From the NCBI RefSeq assembly GCF_016862195.1, contig NZ_BOMM01000032.1, positions 1 to 64,000 of the forward strand: 64,000 bases of DNA, written 5' to 3'. Below are positions 1 to 8,808 of the stretch, in pieces. The stretch is from Paractinoplanes ferrugineus (GTDB lineage Bacteria > Actinomycetota > Actinomycetes > Mycobacteriales > Micromonosporaceae). A model generated the notes under the pieces. That model was not told the origin of the DNA. It saw only the letters and a program-made list of their open reading frames with translations, and searched no databases. Position 1 is the stretch's first letter; each line of letters begins with the position of its first letter. The translations under genes were made by a program, and so were the position numbers.

Positions 1-2277
1 TTCGGCCGCGACAACCAGGCTGACCCCTTCGGTCGCCCGGCTGCGGAGGCGCCCGCCGGCCCGTTCGGCCGCCGACCCGGTGCCGAGCCCGCGCCGGACG
101 CGTCCGAGCAGCCCAACGGCCGGCCCGATCCGTTCGGCCGCAACGCCGGCGACGCCGCACACAGTCGCTCGGGTCCGGGCGACGAGCAGTTCGGCCGCGG
201 TTCAAGCGACGGTCAGTTCGGCACCGCTCCCGAGACCGCCGGTTCGCCGTTCGGGGCCGGGAGGTCCGAGGCCCCGGTCTACGGCTCGGCCCGGCCCGCT
301 TCCCCGGCCGGTCCGCTCGAGGGCGGTTCCGCGGCGTTCGGCTCGCACGCCACATCGGCAGCCGGCTCGCACGCCGCTTCGGCAGCCAACTCCGGTGACG
401 AGGGGCGGCCGGTCTACGGTTCCGCGCGCCCGTCCTCGCCCGCCGGTCCGGACGGCGACGGGGACAACCACGCGCTGTACCGGCGTCCCGACGGCAGTGC
501 CTCGGAATTCCCGCAGCCTGTGCCCAATGCCGCCTTCGGGTCGGGTCTCGACAACCGCTCGGTTCCGGCTCCGCGTGACCCGTCCGAGCCGTCGGCCCCG
601 GTGGTCGGTTCGGCCCGGCCGGTGACGGCCAGCGCCTCGGTTCCGTCGGCGAGTCTCGGCGGCCCGATCGACCCGGCCGAGCTTCCACCGCCGCCCACGG
701 CCGCGCCGCAGGCCCGCGTCTACGGTCGGCCGGCGGCTCCGGCCGAGCCCGCCGACGAGGAACCGGCCGACGAGCCGGGCTTCCCGGCTCCGACCGAGCT
801 GCCGTTCGACACCAACCGCCCCGCGAACAACGGCAGCCGTCCGTCGTTCGAGGACATTCGCCCGGCTTCCGGCGGCCACGTGGCTCCGCGCCCGTTCGGC
901 TCCCCGGCCGCGTCCGCCTCCTCGGCGGTGCCCGCCCCGGGTCCGTTCGGCCCGCCGTCGGCGTCCGCCTCGTCGGCAGTGCCGGCGCCCGGCCAGTTCG
1001 CCCTGCCGTCGGCTCCGGACGCGTTCGACGAGCCGACCGGCTTCGGCGGATTCGGCTCTCCGGCGTTCCCGCAGCGCCCCGGCGACCCGAACGGCCGCCC
1101 AGGTGACCAGAACCGCCCAGGTGACCAGAACGCACGTCCCGGCGACCAGAACGCACCCGGCGGTGAGCCGGGCGTCGCCCCGCAGTCGCCGGCCCGCGCC
1201 ACCGCGCGCGCGTCCGCGAGCGCCCGGGTGGCCCCGCCGACCCCGGGCGGCCCGGCCGCACCGCCCCACCAGCCCGGCCCCGACTTCGGCCGGCAGGCTC
1301 CCAGCTTCGGCCAGCCCGGCCCGGTCTCCGGCCAGCCCGGATCCGACTTCGGCCAGGCAGGATCCGAGTTCGGCCAGGCAGGATCCGACTTCGGGCAGCC
1401 GGGATCCGACTTCGGCCGGCAAGGTTCCGACTTCGGGCGCCCCAAATCGGACTTCGGCCGGCCCAACTCCGAGTTCGGGCAGCCGGGATCGGACTTCGGG
1501 CAGCCGGGATCCGACTTCGGCCAGGCAGGATCCGAGTTCGGCCAGCCCGCGCCCGGCTTCGGGCCCCAGGGACCGGGCTTCGGGCAGCAAGGGCCCGGCT
1601 TCGGACCGGAGCCTGGCTTCGGGCCGCCGGGTCCGGGCTTCGGGCAATCCGGACCGGGCTTCGGCCAGCCGGGAGCGGAGCAGCGCAACCAGTCGCCGAT
1701 GGCTGAGTTCACCAATCCGGCGCCGGCCTCCGGTGGCGGCTATCCGTTCGCGCCACCGGCTAAGCCGGGCAACGAGCCGTACGGCGAGATGACCACGGAC
1801 ATCGCGGGACGCGGCAATGACCCGTACGGTTCGCCGGTTCCCGGTTTTCCGGCGCCGTCCACGCCGGAGATCTCCGGCGCGGTCAGCCGGGCCACCGTCA
1901 CGCCGCCCGGCCCGGAAGACACCACCAGCTGGCCTGGGCCGGACGAGAAGCCGGCCAAGGCGGAGACGCCGCACGTGCGGATGCTTCCGATCCTGGTGTC
2001 GGTGATCGTCGGTGCGGTGCTGCTGCTCGGTGTCGTGTTCGGCATCGTCTACCTGGTGGCCGGGGACAAGAGTGAGACCCTCACGGTCAAGGCCGGCGAG
2101 TGCGTCAAGCAGAACGGCAGCGAAGCGGTGAAGGCCGACTGCGGCGATGCCAGTTCGTTCGAGATCGTGCAGATCGTCGACGCGCAGGCGCAGTGCCCCG
2201 ACCCCAACCAGCCGCACGTGCTCAACCCGACCGGCGACGGCAAGAACCAGATCCTCTGCCTCAAGCCGCACAGCTGA
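1..2277 (+). CDS. FG-repeat, single-pass membrane protein with LppU-like C-terminal domain (5' partial)
   Basis: The reading frame is open from the first base, so the N-terminus lies outside the window; at least 758 codons are present. The visible part is almost entirely Pro/Gly/Ala/Ser-rich and probably disordered. It includes a run of about 18 short FG-containing units such as PGSDFGQ (1285-1680). One hydrophobic segment (about residues 661-688 of the visible part) is followed by a roughly 70-residue domain with four cysteines. This suggests a cytoplasmic low-complexity arm, one membrane span and a small disulfide-bonded outside domain, as in LppU-like actinobacterial proteins. The family link is tentative. 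Function is unknown. Confidence 0.75.
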   Translation, partial: FGRDNQADPFGRPAAEAPAGPFGRRPGAEPAPDASEQPNGRPDPFGRNAGDAAHSRSGPGDEQFGRGSSDGQFGTAPETAGSPFGAGRSEAPVYGSARPASPAGPLEGGSAAFGSHATSAAGSHAASAANSGDEGRPVYGSARPSSPAGPDGDGDNHALYRRPDGSASEFPQPVPNAAFGSGLDNRSVPAPRDPSEPSAPVVGSARPVTASASVPSASLGGPIDPAELPPPPTAAPQARVYGRPAAPAEPADEEPADEPGFPAPTELPFDTNRPANNGSRPSFEDIRPASGGHVAPRPFGSPAASASSAVPAPGPFGPPSASASSAVPAPGQFALPSAPDAFDEPTGFGGFGSPAFPQRPGDPNGRPGDQNRPGDQNARPGDQNAPGGEPGVAPQSPARATARASASARVAPPTPGGPAAPPHQPGPDFGRQAPSFGQPGPVSGQPGSDFGQAGSEFGQAGSDFGQPGSDFGRQGSDFGRPKSDFGRPNSEFGQPGSDFGQPGSDFGQAGSEFGQPAPGFGPQGPGFGQQGPGFGPEPGFGPPGPGFGQSGPGFGQPGAEQRNQSPMAEFTNPAPASGGGYPFAPPAKPGNEPYGEMTTDIAGRGNDPYGSPVPGFPAPSTPEISGAVSRATVTPPGPEDTTSWPGPDEKPAKAETPHVRMLPILVSVIVGAVLLLGVVFGIVYLVAGDKSETLTVKAGECVKQNGSEAVKADCGDASSFEIVQIVDAQAQCPDPNQPHVLNPTGDGKNQILCLKPHS
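1285..1680 (+). repeat. In-frame 21-bp FG repeat array
   Basis: Degenerate 21-bp units encode heptads of the type PGSDFGQ, with GSD/GSE variants first and PGFG variants later. Several units are nearly identical at DNA level, so the array could expand or contract by recombination without shifting frame. Confidence 0.85.
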
Positions 2278-2341
2278 GCCTGAATGTCATCCTGACCACC
2301 TTCGTGCCGCTCCGGATCTTCCGGTGCGGCACGATGGTGCG

Positions 2342-4129
2342 ATGACTGGGCGTGTGCGGGCTCCCGAGCTTCGGGGCCGAGGATGGCTGAACACCGGCGG
2401 TAAAGATCTGACGCTGGCCGATCTGCGCGGCAAGGTCGTGGTGCTCGACTTCTGGACCTTCTGCTGCATCAACTGCCTGCACGTTCTCGACGAGCTGCGG
2501 CCGCTCGAGGAGCGGTACGGCGACGCCGTCGTGGTGATCGGCGTGCACTCCCCGAAGTTCGAGCACGAGCGCGACCCGCAGGCACTGGCCGCCGCCGTGG
2601 AGCGTTACGGCGTGCACCACCCGGTGGTCGACGACGGTGACATGCACCTCTGGCAGCAGTACGCGGCGAAGGCCTGGCCGACGCTCGCGGTGATCGACCC
2701 GACCGGTTATCTGGTGGCGTCGATGGCCGGGGAGGGCCACGCCGAGGGCCTGTCCCGTCTGATCGACGAGCTGATCGTGAAGCACGAGGCGGACGGCACG
2801 CTGCACCGCGGCGACGGCCCGTACGTTCCGCCGGCCGGGTCCGACACCCTGCTTCGCTTCCCCGGTAAGGCGATCGAGCTGCCGGGTGGAAATCTGCTGG
2901 TGAGCGATTCGGCCCGGCATTCGGTGGTGGAGGTGACCGCCGACGGCGAGAAGCTGGTGCGCCGTTTCGGCAGCGGCGAGCGGGGTGCGCCGTTCAACGA
3001 GCCGCAGGGTCTGCTGCTCCTGCCGGCTGAGGTGGCCGCCGAGGTCGGTTACGACGTGCTGGTCGCCGACACGGTCAACCACCAGTTGCGTGGCCTGCGG
3101 CTGGCGTCCGGCGAGGTCTCGCTGGTGGCGGGCACCGGCAGGCCGTGGCGGTCGGCAGTCGACGGCACCCAGGACGCGCTGGCCGCTGACCTCTCCTCGC
3201 CGTGGGACCTGGCCTGGTTCGACGACAAGGTGATCATCGCCATGGCCGGCATCCACGAGCTGTGGTGGTTCGATCCGGCGGCGAAGACGACGGGTGTCTA
3301 TGCCGGCACGACCGTCGAGTCGCTGCGCGACGGCCCGATCCCGGATGTGTGGATGGCTCAGCCGTCCGGTCTGTCGGTGGGCGGCACCCGGCTGTGGATC
3401 GCGGACAGCGAGACGTCCGCCTTGCGTTACATCGAGGCCGGCGTGCTGCACACCGCGGTCGGCCAGGGCTTGTTCGACTTCGGTCATGTGGACGGGCCGG
3501 CCGAGAAGGCGCTGCTCCAGCATCCGCTCGGGGTGGCGGCCCGGCCGGACGGTTCGGTGCTCGTGGCCGACACCTACAACGGTGCGGTCCGCCGCTTCGA
3601 CCCGGCGACCGGCGAGGTGTCGACTGTCGATTCGGGCTTGAACGAGCCGAGCGACATCGTGGTGACCGGTTCGGGCGACGTGATCGTGGTGGAGTCGTCG
3701 GCTCACCGCCTGACCCGGCTGGCTCCCGGCGTGGTGAAGACCGTGACCGGCGAGCGTCACAAGACCGAGCGCCCTCCGTCATTGGTGGCGCCGGGCAAGC
3801 TGACGCTAGATGTGATCTTCACCCCGGCGCCGGGTCAGAAGCTGGACACCCAGTTCGGTCCGTCCACCCGGCTGGAGATCTCCGCGTCCCCGCCGGAACT
3901 CCTGCTGGAGGGCGCCGGCACCACGACGCAGCTGACCCGGGCGCTGGTGATGAACCCGGCCGTCGCGAAGGGCGTCCTGCAGGTGGTGGCGCAGGCGGCG
4001 ACCTGCGATGTGGACGAGGAGTTCGCCGCCTGTCACCTGACCCGTCAGGACTGGGGCGTCCCGGTCGTCGTCACCGAGGACGGCCAAACCCGCCTCCCGT
4101 TGATTCTGCGCGGGACGGACGAGAGCTAG
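2342..4129 (+). CDS. Thioredoxin-like/NHL-repeat protein (NHLRC2-like)
   Basis: A 595-residue protein. Residues 1 to about 150 form a TlpA/thioredoxin-like domain with the redox motif FCCINC (Cys42-Ile-Asn-Cys45). The rest contains NHL beta-propeller repeats, for example PSGLSVGGTRLWIADSE, and a C-terminal beta-rich tail. This order matches the NHLRC2 family, which is predicted to be cytoplasmic; no signal peptide is visible. The ATG is chosen because the domain starts directly after it; the open frame upstream encodes nothing recognisable. The stop overlaps the stop of the convergent pxpA within CTAG. The exact substrate is unknown. Confidence 0.85.
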   Translation: MTGRVRAPELRGRGWLNTGGKDLTLADLRGKVVVLDFWTFCCINCLHVLDELRPLEERYGDAVVVIGVHSPKFEHERDPQALAAAVERYGVHHPVVDDGDMHLWQQYAAKAWPTLAVIDPTGYLVASMAGEGHAEGLSRLIDELIVKHEADGTLHRGDGPYVPPAGSDTLLRFPGKAIELPGGNLLVSDSARHSVVEVTADGEKLVRRFGSGERGAPFNEPQGLLLLPAEVAAEVGYDVLVADTVNHQLRGLRLASGEVSLVAGTGRPWRSAVDGTQDALAADLSSPWDLAWFDDKVIIAMAGIHELWWFDPAAKTTGVYAGTTVESLRDGPIPDVWMAQPSGLSVGGTRLWIADSETSALRYIEAGVLHTAVGQGLFDFGHVDGPAEKALLQHPLGVAARPDGSVLVADTYNGAVRRFDPATGEVSTVDSGLNEPSDIVVTGSGDVIVVESSAHRLTRLAPGVVKTVTGERHKTERPPSLVAPGKLTLDVIFTPAPGQKLDTQFGPSTRLEISASPPELLLEGAGTTTQLTRALVMNPAVAKGVLQVVAQAATCDVDEEFAACHLTRQDWGVPVVVTEDGQTRLPLILRGTDES

Positions 4130-4893
4130 CGCCAGGAGACGAACGGTCCGACGGTGCGGCCGGCTTCGGCCAGGCCGGCTCGCACCCGGGCGGCCAGGTC
4201 GACCGCCCCCGGGGTGTCGCCGTGCACGCAGATCGATTGCACGTCGCAGGTGATCAGTTCGCCGTCGGCGCTCTCCACCTCGCCGGCGACGGCCATCCGC
4301 ACCGCCCGGGCCACCACCTGGTCGGCGTCGTGGATCAGCGCACCGTCCGCCGAGCGGGGCATCAGCGTTCCGTCGGCCTGGTAGGCCCGGTCGGCGAAGC
4401 CCTCGCCGACGACGGTCAGGCCGGCGACGGCCGCGAGCCGCGCCAGCACCGATCCGGGCTGGCAGAGCACCGACAGCGCCGGGTCGTACGCTCGGATCGC
4501 CGCCACCACCGCGGCTGCCTGGCCCTCGTCGACCGCGGCGGTGTTGTAGAGCGCGCCGTGCGGCTTCACATAGTCGACCTGCCCGCCCGCCACCCGGCAG
4601 AAGGCTTCGAGCGCACCGATCTGATAGAGGATGTCGTCGCGTAGTTCGTCCAGGTCGTAGTCGATCCGGCGACGGCCGAAGCCGGCCAGGTCGCGGTAGC
4701 CGACCTGGGCTCCGATCGCCACGCCGCGCTGCACCGCCGCGACGCCGATCCTGTGCATAGTGGACGGATCGCCCGCATGGAAGCCGCAGGCCACATTCGC
4801 CGAGGTCACGATGTCGAGCAGGGCTTCATCGTCGCCGAGCGTCCAGCGACCGAAACCCTCGCCGAGGTCGGCGTTCAGGTCAATCGAGCTCAC
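4126..4893 (-). CDS. pxpA: 5-oxoprolinase subunit PxpA (LamB/YcsF family)
   Basis: A 255-residue protein starting with the family signature LNADLGEGFG, followed by ACGFHAGDP and KPHGALYN. PxpA works with PxpB and PxpC in ATP-dependent opening of 5-oxoproline to glutamate. Length and motifs are typical of the family. It is the last gene of a minus-strand operon pxpB-pxpC-pxpA, and its start overlaps the end of pxpC by 14 bp, indicating coupled translation. It converges on the thioredoxin-NHL gene, sharing a CTAG stop. Confidence 0.95.
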   Translation of the reverse strand: MSSIDLNADLGEGFGRWTLGDDEALLDIVTSANVACGFHAGDPSTMHRIGVAAVQRGVAIGAQVGYRDLAGFGRRRIDYDLDELRDDILYQIGALEAFCRVAGGQVDYVKPHGALYNTAAVDEGQAAAVVAAIRAYDPALSVLCQPGSVLARLAAVAGLTVVGEGFADRAYQADGTLMPRSADGALIHDADQVVARAVRMAVAGEVESADGELITCDVQSICVHGDTPGAVDLAARVRAGLAEAGRTVGPFVSWR

Positions 4894-5713
4894 GAAAGCG
4901 CACGGTAGTCCCTGGACGCGCCTGGGCGAGTGGCGACACGTCGTCGATCACCCCCAGCACCGGATAGCCGCCGGTGGTCGGATGGTCGGCGAGGAAGATC
5001 AGCGGCTGCCCGTCGGCCGGCACCTGCACCGCGCCGAGCACCACCCCTTCGGAAGGCAATTCGCCGAGCCGGGTGCGGGTCAAGCCGCTGCCGGCCAGCC
5101 GGCATCCGACCCGGTTGCTGAGCGGCGAGATTGTGTACGCGGTAGCGAAGACCTCCGCCGCCACGAACCAGTCGTCCCGGGGTCCGAGCCGCAGCCCTAG
5201 CGACAGCTCCTCGGCGACGGTAACCGCGACGGCGATGTCCTCGACCACCGGCGCACTGGCGGCGTCGCCGATCGGCAGCGTCATGCCGTCGCCGAGCTTC
5301 GGCGGCCCCAGGCCGGAGAGGGTGTCGCTCGAGCAGCTTCCGAGCACCGGCTCGACGTCGATCCCGCCCGCGACCGCGATGTAGGAGCGCACCCCGCGAG
5401 TGGCCCGGCCGACGTCGAGCACCGCCCCGGCCGGCACCTCGATCAGCTCACCTTCGACGTCGACCTGGTCGAGCCGCAGCCGGGCGGTCGCCCCGGTGAC
5501 CGCGACCCGGACCGCCACGTCGAAGCGAAGCGCACATCCCAGCAGGGTCGTCTCCAGTCCGGCGGCCTCCGGTAGGTTGCCGACCAGCGCGTTCGCCCGC
5601 CGCAGCGCCGGCTGGTCGAGCGCACCGGACCGGGGCACGCCGAGGTGGGCGTAGCCGGGGCGGCCGAGGTCCTGCACGGTGGTCAGCGGCCCGGACCGCA
5701 CGACGGTGATCAT
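4880..5713 (-). CDS. pxpC: 5-oxoprolinase subunit PxpC (biotin-dependent carboxyltransferase-like)
   Basis: A 277-residue protein with the KipA/PxpC signature GPLTTVQDLGRPGYAHLGVP at the N-terminus and PTTGGYPVLGVI near the end. It is one of the three 5-oxoprolinase components. The ATG overlaps the pxpB stop by 4 bp (ATGA), so the two are probably translationally coupled. An open frame extends upstream of the ATG but lies out of frame inside pxpB, which excludes a longer start. Confidence 0.93.
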   Translation of the reverse strand: MITVVRSGPLTTVQDLGRPGYAHLGVPRSGALDQPALRRANALVGNLPEAAGLETTLLGCALRFDVAVRVAVTGATARLRLDQVDVEGELIEVPAGAVLDVGRATRGVRSYIAVAGGIDVEPVLGSCSSDTLSGLGPPKLGDGMTLPIGDAASAPVVEDIAVAVTVAEELSLGLRLGPRDDWFVAAEVFATAYTISPLSNRVGCRLAGSGLTRTRLGELPSEGVVLGAVQVPADGQPLIFLADHPTTGGYPVLGVIDDVSPLAQARPGTTVRFRELD

Positions 5714-6315
5714 GCCGGCCCCAGGCGGACCCGGGTCCCGGGGGTCAGCAGGGCCGGTGGCTCCGCCCGTACGTCGAAAAGCTGTTGATCTGTGTGGCCC
5801 ACCAACCGCCAGCCGCCCGGCGACGCCGTGGGATAGATGCCCGCGTAGGGGCCGGCGAGGCCGACGGACCCGGCCGGGACGCGAGGCCGCGGAGCGGCGA
5901 GCCGAGGCACCGACCAGGCTTCCGGCATTCCTCGCAGATAGGCGAAGCCGGGTGCGAAGCCGCCGAACGCCACGACCAGTTCGGTGCCGATCAACCGATC
6001 GATGACCGCGGTGGACGAAACACCCCAGATCGCCGCCACCTCCGACAGGTCTTCGCCGTCGAAGGTGGTCGGGATCTCGACGAGTCGTTGTACCTGTTTT
6101 TGCGCGACGCTTGGTTCCGGCCAATCGGCGAGCAACTCGGCGGTTCCCGGCGCAACGCCATCGAGCAGGACGGTTCGGGCGCCCGGCACGATGTCGGTCA
6201 CGCGCAGCTCACCGGCCTCGCGTCGGCGCCAGATCTCAGCGCGCCAGGCCTCGACATGTTCACCGTCGCGACACTCGACAAGCAGCGCCGAGAAGCCGGC
6301 TCGCCGTAATCTCAT
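5710..6315 (-). CDS. pxpB: 5-oxoprolinase subunit PxpB
   Basis: A protein of about 201 residues of the KipI/PxpB family, with the typical GFAPGFAYLRG motif followed by PRPRVPAGSVGLAG. It supplies the cyclophilin-like subunit of 5-oxoprolinase. The start is uncertain: the ATG at 6315 aligns with family N-termini, but in-frame ATGs at 6324 and 6327 are possible and no strong ribosome binding site decides between them. It is the first gene of the pxpBCA operon and is divergent from the hemolysin III gene. Confidence 0.9.
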   Translation of the reverse strand: MRLRRAGFSALLVECRDGEHVEAWRAEIWRRREAGELRVTDIVPGARTVLLDGVAPGTAELLADWPEPSVAQKQVQRLVEIPTTFDGEDLSEVAAIWGVSSTAVIDRLIGTELVVAFGGFAPGFAYLRGMPEAWSVPRLAAPRPRVPAGSVGLAGPYAGIYPTASPGGWRLVGHTDQQLFDVRAEPPALLTPGTRVRLGPA

Positions 6316-6370
6316 GTCGAGCATCATGCCGTGAGCAGCTTCACCACCGGCGGGACTACTTGCAGGTAAC

Positions 6371-6384
6371 TTACGGTGCCGTAA
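6371..6384. promoter_or_regulatory. Palindrome in pxpB/hlyIII divergent intergenic region
   Basis: TTACGGTGCCGTAA is a perfect 6-bp inverted repeat around a 2-base centre. It lies between two divergent starts and just ahead of the AGGAGG of the rightward gene. It could be an operator; no cognate regulator is adjacent. Confidence 0.4.
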
Positions 6385-6394
6385 CCTAGGAGGC

Positions 6395-7072
6395 GTGACG
6401 ACAACCGCCCCGTTCGGCATGAAGCCGGCGGACCTCGGGAAACCACGGCTGCGCGGCCGCCTCCACCAGTACGCGTTCTTCGTCGCCATCGTCGGCGGCA
6501 TCGTGCTCAGTTCCATCGCACTGAGCCGGCCCGGCATCGCGCCCTTTCTGAGCTGCCTGATCTACAGCATCACGGTGTGCGGCCTGTTCGGCATCAGCGC
6601 GCTCTACCACCGGCGGGTCTGGAGCGAGCGCGGCTATCAGATCATGCGCCGGATGGATCACTCGATGATCTTCATCTTCATCGCCGGCACCTACACGCCG
6701 TTCTGCGTCGAGCTGCTGAGTCCCGGCAAGGCGACGCTGATGCTCAGCCTGATCTGGGGCGGGGCGCTCGGCGGCGTGGCCCTCAAGGTGATCTGGCCGC
6801 ATCTGCCGAGGTGGGCGGGAGCCCCGCTCTATGTGGCGCTGGGCTGGGGCGCGGTCGCCATCCTCCCCGACGTGCTGCAGCACGGCGGCGTGGCCTGCCT
6901 GGTGCTGCTGGCCACCGGTGGCGTGATCTACACGATCGGAGCGGTCTTCTACGCGCTGCGCCGCCCGAACCCGTGGCCGAGCGTCTTCGGCCACCACGAG
7001 TTCTTCCACGCGTGCACGCTGATCGCGGCGGCCTGCCACCACGTCGCGGTGTACTTCGCGCTATACGCCTGA
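6395..7072 (+). CDS. Hemolysin III / PAQR family membrane protein
   Basis: A 225-residue polytopic protein with about seven hydrophobic segments. It carries the family's conserved metal-site pattern: SALYHRRVW early, DHSMIFIFIAGTYTPF in the middle and FHACTLIAAACHH near the C-terminus. Bacterial members are predicted integral membrane hydrolases of the CREST superfamily; the name hemolysin is historical. AGGAGG (6388-6393) ends only one base before the GTG at 6395, too close for normal initiation, so the ATG at 6419 or an unusual mode of initiation is possible. Its 3' end overlaps the convergent HxlR gene by 12 bp. Confidence 0.88.
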   Translation: MTTTAPFGMKPADLGKPRLRGRLHQYAFFVAIVGGIVLSSIALSRPGIAPFLSCLIYSITVCGLFGISALYHRRVWSERGYQIMRRMDHSMIFIFIAGTYTPFCVELLSPGKATLMLSLIWGGALGGVALKVIWPHLPRWAGAPLYVALGWGAVAILPDVLQHGGVACLVLLATGGVIYTIGAVFYALRRPNPWPSVFGHHEFFHACTLIAAACHHVAVYFALYA

Positions 7073-7417
7073 GTCGTAGGCCACCCGGGCCGCCTGCACG
7101 TCGTCGATGTGCGCCTCGGCCCACTTCTCCAAACCCTCGACCAGGCCGTAGAGGCTCTGTCCGAGCGAGGTCAGGGCGTAGTCGACACGCGGCGGCACCA
7201 CCGGGTGCACCGTCCGGCTGATCAGGCCGTCGCGCTCCAGCCCCCGCAGGGTCTGGGTGAGCATCTTGGGGCTCACCCCCTCGATGCGTTTCGCCAACTC
7301 CGTGTAACGATGCGCGCCGTCTGCGAGCATCACCACGACGAGAACGCTCCAGGTGTCGCCGATCCGGTCGAGGATCTGCCGGCTCGGGCAGTCTTTCGCA
7401 TACACACTGGTCTCCAC
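7061..7417 (-). CDS. HxlR-family redox-type transcriptional regulator (QorR-like)
   Basis: A protein of about 118 residues with a winged-helix DUF24/HxlR domain. The N-terminal AKDCPSR carries the conserved cysteine used as a thiol sensor in several members. GVSPKMLTQTLRGLERDGLI is the recognition-helix region and VVPPRVDYALT the wing. The GTG at 7417 is preferred over an upstream TTG at 7453 because it follows AGGGA. It is divergent from an NmrA/QorB-type reductase, the same arrangement as E. coli ytfH/ytfG and Corynebacterium qorR/qor2. It probably represses itself and that reductase. Confidence 0.88.
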   Translation of the reverse strand: METSVYAKDCPSRQILDRIGDTWSVLVVVMLADGAHRYTELAKRIEGVSPKMLTQTLRGLERDGLISRTVHPVVPPRVDYALTSLGQSLYGLVEGLEKWAEAHIDDVQAARVAYDSGV

Positions 7418-7437
7418 CAGCAAACTATCCCTCGGGT

Positions 7438-7450
7438 AAGTACTGCACTT
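7438..7450. promoter_or_regulatory. Candidate QorR-type operator
   Basis: AAGT and ACTT half-sites form an inverted repeat separated by five bases (AAGTACTGCACTT). It sits about 20 bp upstream of the HxlR start, in the region shared with the divergent reductase promoter. HxlR regulators typically bind such sites; which gene it controls is inference. Confidence 0.4.
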
Positions 7451-7533
7451 CAAGGTGCCCGCTATCTTTTGGGAAGTGAGCTCTGAGCTGCGTCGTTGAG
7501 CCGAATGGAAGCAACCCCAAGAAGGAGCTCAGC

Positions 7534-8373
7534 ATGACCATCGTCGTCACCGGCGCCACCGGACACCTCGGCCGCCTCGCCATCCAGTCGCTGATCGCCA
7601 AGGGCGTACCGGCTGCCGACATCGTCGGTCTCGGTCGTCAGCTCGACAAGATCGCCGACCTCGGGGTCCAGGCGAAGCACGTCGACTACGAAGACGTCGA
7701 CGCGCTCACGGAGGCGTTCACCGGGGCCGACAAGGTGCTGTTCATCTCCGGCAGCGAGGTCGGCAAGCGGATCCCGCAGCACACCAACATCGTGACCGCG
7801 GCCAAGAACGCCGGCGTCGGCCTGATCGCCTACACCAGCATCGCCAAGGCGGACACCAGCGACCTCATTCTGGCCGGCGAGCACGCGGCCACCGAGCGGC
7901 TGCTCGCTGACTCCGGCGTGCCGTTCGTGCTGCTGCGCAACAGCTGGTACATCGAGAACTACCAGGTCGCCCCGGCCCTCGAGCAGGGCCTGTTCGGCGC
8001 CGCCGGCGACGGCAAGATCGCCGCCGCGACGCGCGCCGACTACGCCGAGGCGGCGGCGTCCGCCCTGGTCGGCGAGGGTCACGCGGGCAAGGTGTACGAG
8101 CTGGGCGGCGAGGCGTTCACGATGGCCGAGCTGGCTGCCGAGATCTCCCGCCAGTCCGGCCGGACCGTCACCTACACCGACCTGTCCCCGGAGAAGTACG
8201 TCGAGACGCTTGTCGGTGTCGGTGTCCCGCAGCCGTTCGCCGAGGTGCTCGCCGACTCCGACCGCGGTGCCGCGGCCGGCGGCCTGTTCGTCGAGCGCAC
8301 CGACCTGGAGTCGCTGCTCGGTCGCCCGGTCACGCCGCTGGCCGACGCGATCGCCCAGGAACTGAAGAACTGA
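7534..8373 (+). CDS. NAD(P)H-binding quinone oxidoreductase (QorB/YtfG-like, NmrA family)
   Basis: A 279-residue atypical SDR with the N-terminal Rossmann motif VTGATGHLGR. The conserved region YTSIAKADTSDLILAGEHAA is typical of YtfG/QorB, an NAD(P)H:quinone reductase using two-electron reduction to avoid radical formation. An AAGGAG box precedes the ATG. It is divergent from the HxlR regulator, supporting control by thiol or quinone stress. The quinone specificity is inferred from family and context. Confidence 0.88.
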   Translation: MTIVVTGATGHLGRLAIQSLIAKGVPAADIVGLGRQLDKIADLGVQAKHVDYEDVDALTEAFTGADKVLFISGSEVGKRIPQHTNIVTAAKNAGVGLIAYTSIAKADTSDLILAGEHAATERLLADSGVPFVLLRNSWYIENYQVAPALEQGLFGAAGDGKIAAATRADYAEAAASALVGEGHAGKVYELGGEAFTMAELAAEISRQSGRTVTYTDLSPEKYVETLVGVGVPQPFAEVLADSDRGAAAGGLFVERTDLESLLGRPVTPLADAIAQELKN

Positions 8374-8443
8374 CGACAGTGCGACGCCGACCGAACCGCC
8401 CAGGGGGTGGGGGCGGCCGGTCGGCATCGCAAGTCCTGCCTGG

Positions 8444-8719
8444 TCAGTAACCCGGGGGCGGGGGCGGCACGTCGTCGCGACGCGTCTCCCGGTATTCCGC
8501 GGCATATCCCGGCCCGGCGACGGGCGTGGTCGACTGACGCGTCACCACGGTGCGGCGACGGCTGTTCCAGAACCAGAGCGTGATGATCAGGCCGATCAGG
8601 CCGGCGACCATCAGGATCCATCCGATGATGTTGATGTCCAGCCCACTGATGTCCGCGTGTACGGCGAACGCGAGGATCGCCCCTAACGCCAGCAGGAAGA
8701 TACTTCCGCCGATGCCCAT
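8444..8719 (-). CDS. DUF6458 family small membrane protein
   Basis: A 91-residue protein with two hydrophobic segments (about residues 4-22 and 32-51), WFWN and an Arg-rich stretch after the second, and a Pro-rich tail ending PPPPPGY. This matches the actinobacterial DUF6458 family, whose function is unknown. GGAGG lies just upstream of the ATG. It stands alone between a convergent reductase and a divergent phosphatase. Confidence 0.85.
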   Translation of the reverse strand: MGIGGSIFLLALGAILAFAVHADISGLDINIIGWILMVAGLIGLIITLWFWNSRRRTVVTRQSTTPVAGPGYAAEYRETRRDDVPPPPPGY

Positions 8720-8808
8720 CGTCGGCTCCTCCTAGGTCCTCACCGAGGTCAATGCGTCGGTGGTGTGTTACCCACGCGTCCCGAATCCCAATCAGGCAAG
8801 CTGTCCAC

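Noticed and set aside
202..2271. Very long open frame on the minus strand opposite the FG-repeat gene
   Set aside because: Its length follows from the strongly biased codon use of the plus-strand gene. It has Arg/Gly-rich nonsense composition and no ribosome binding site or family motif.
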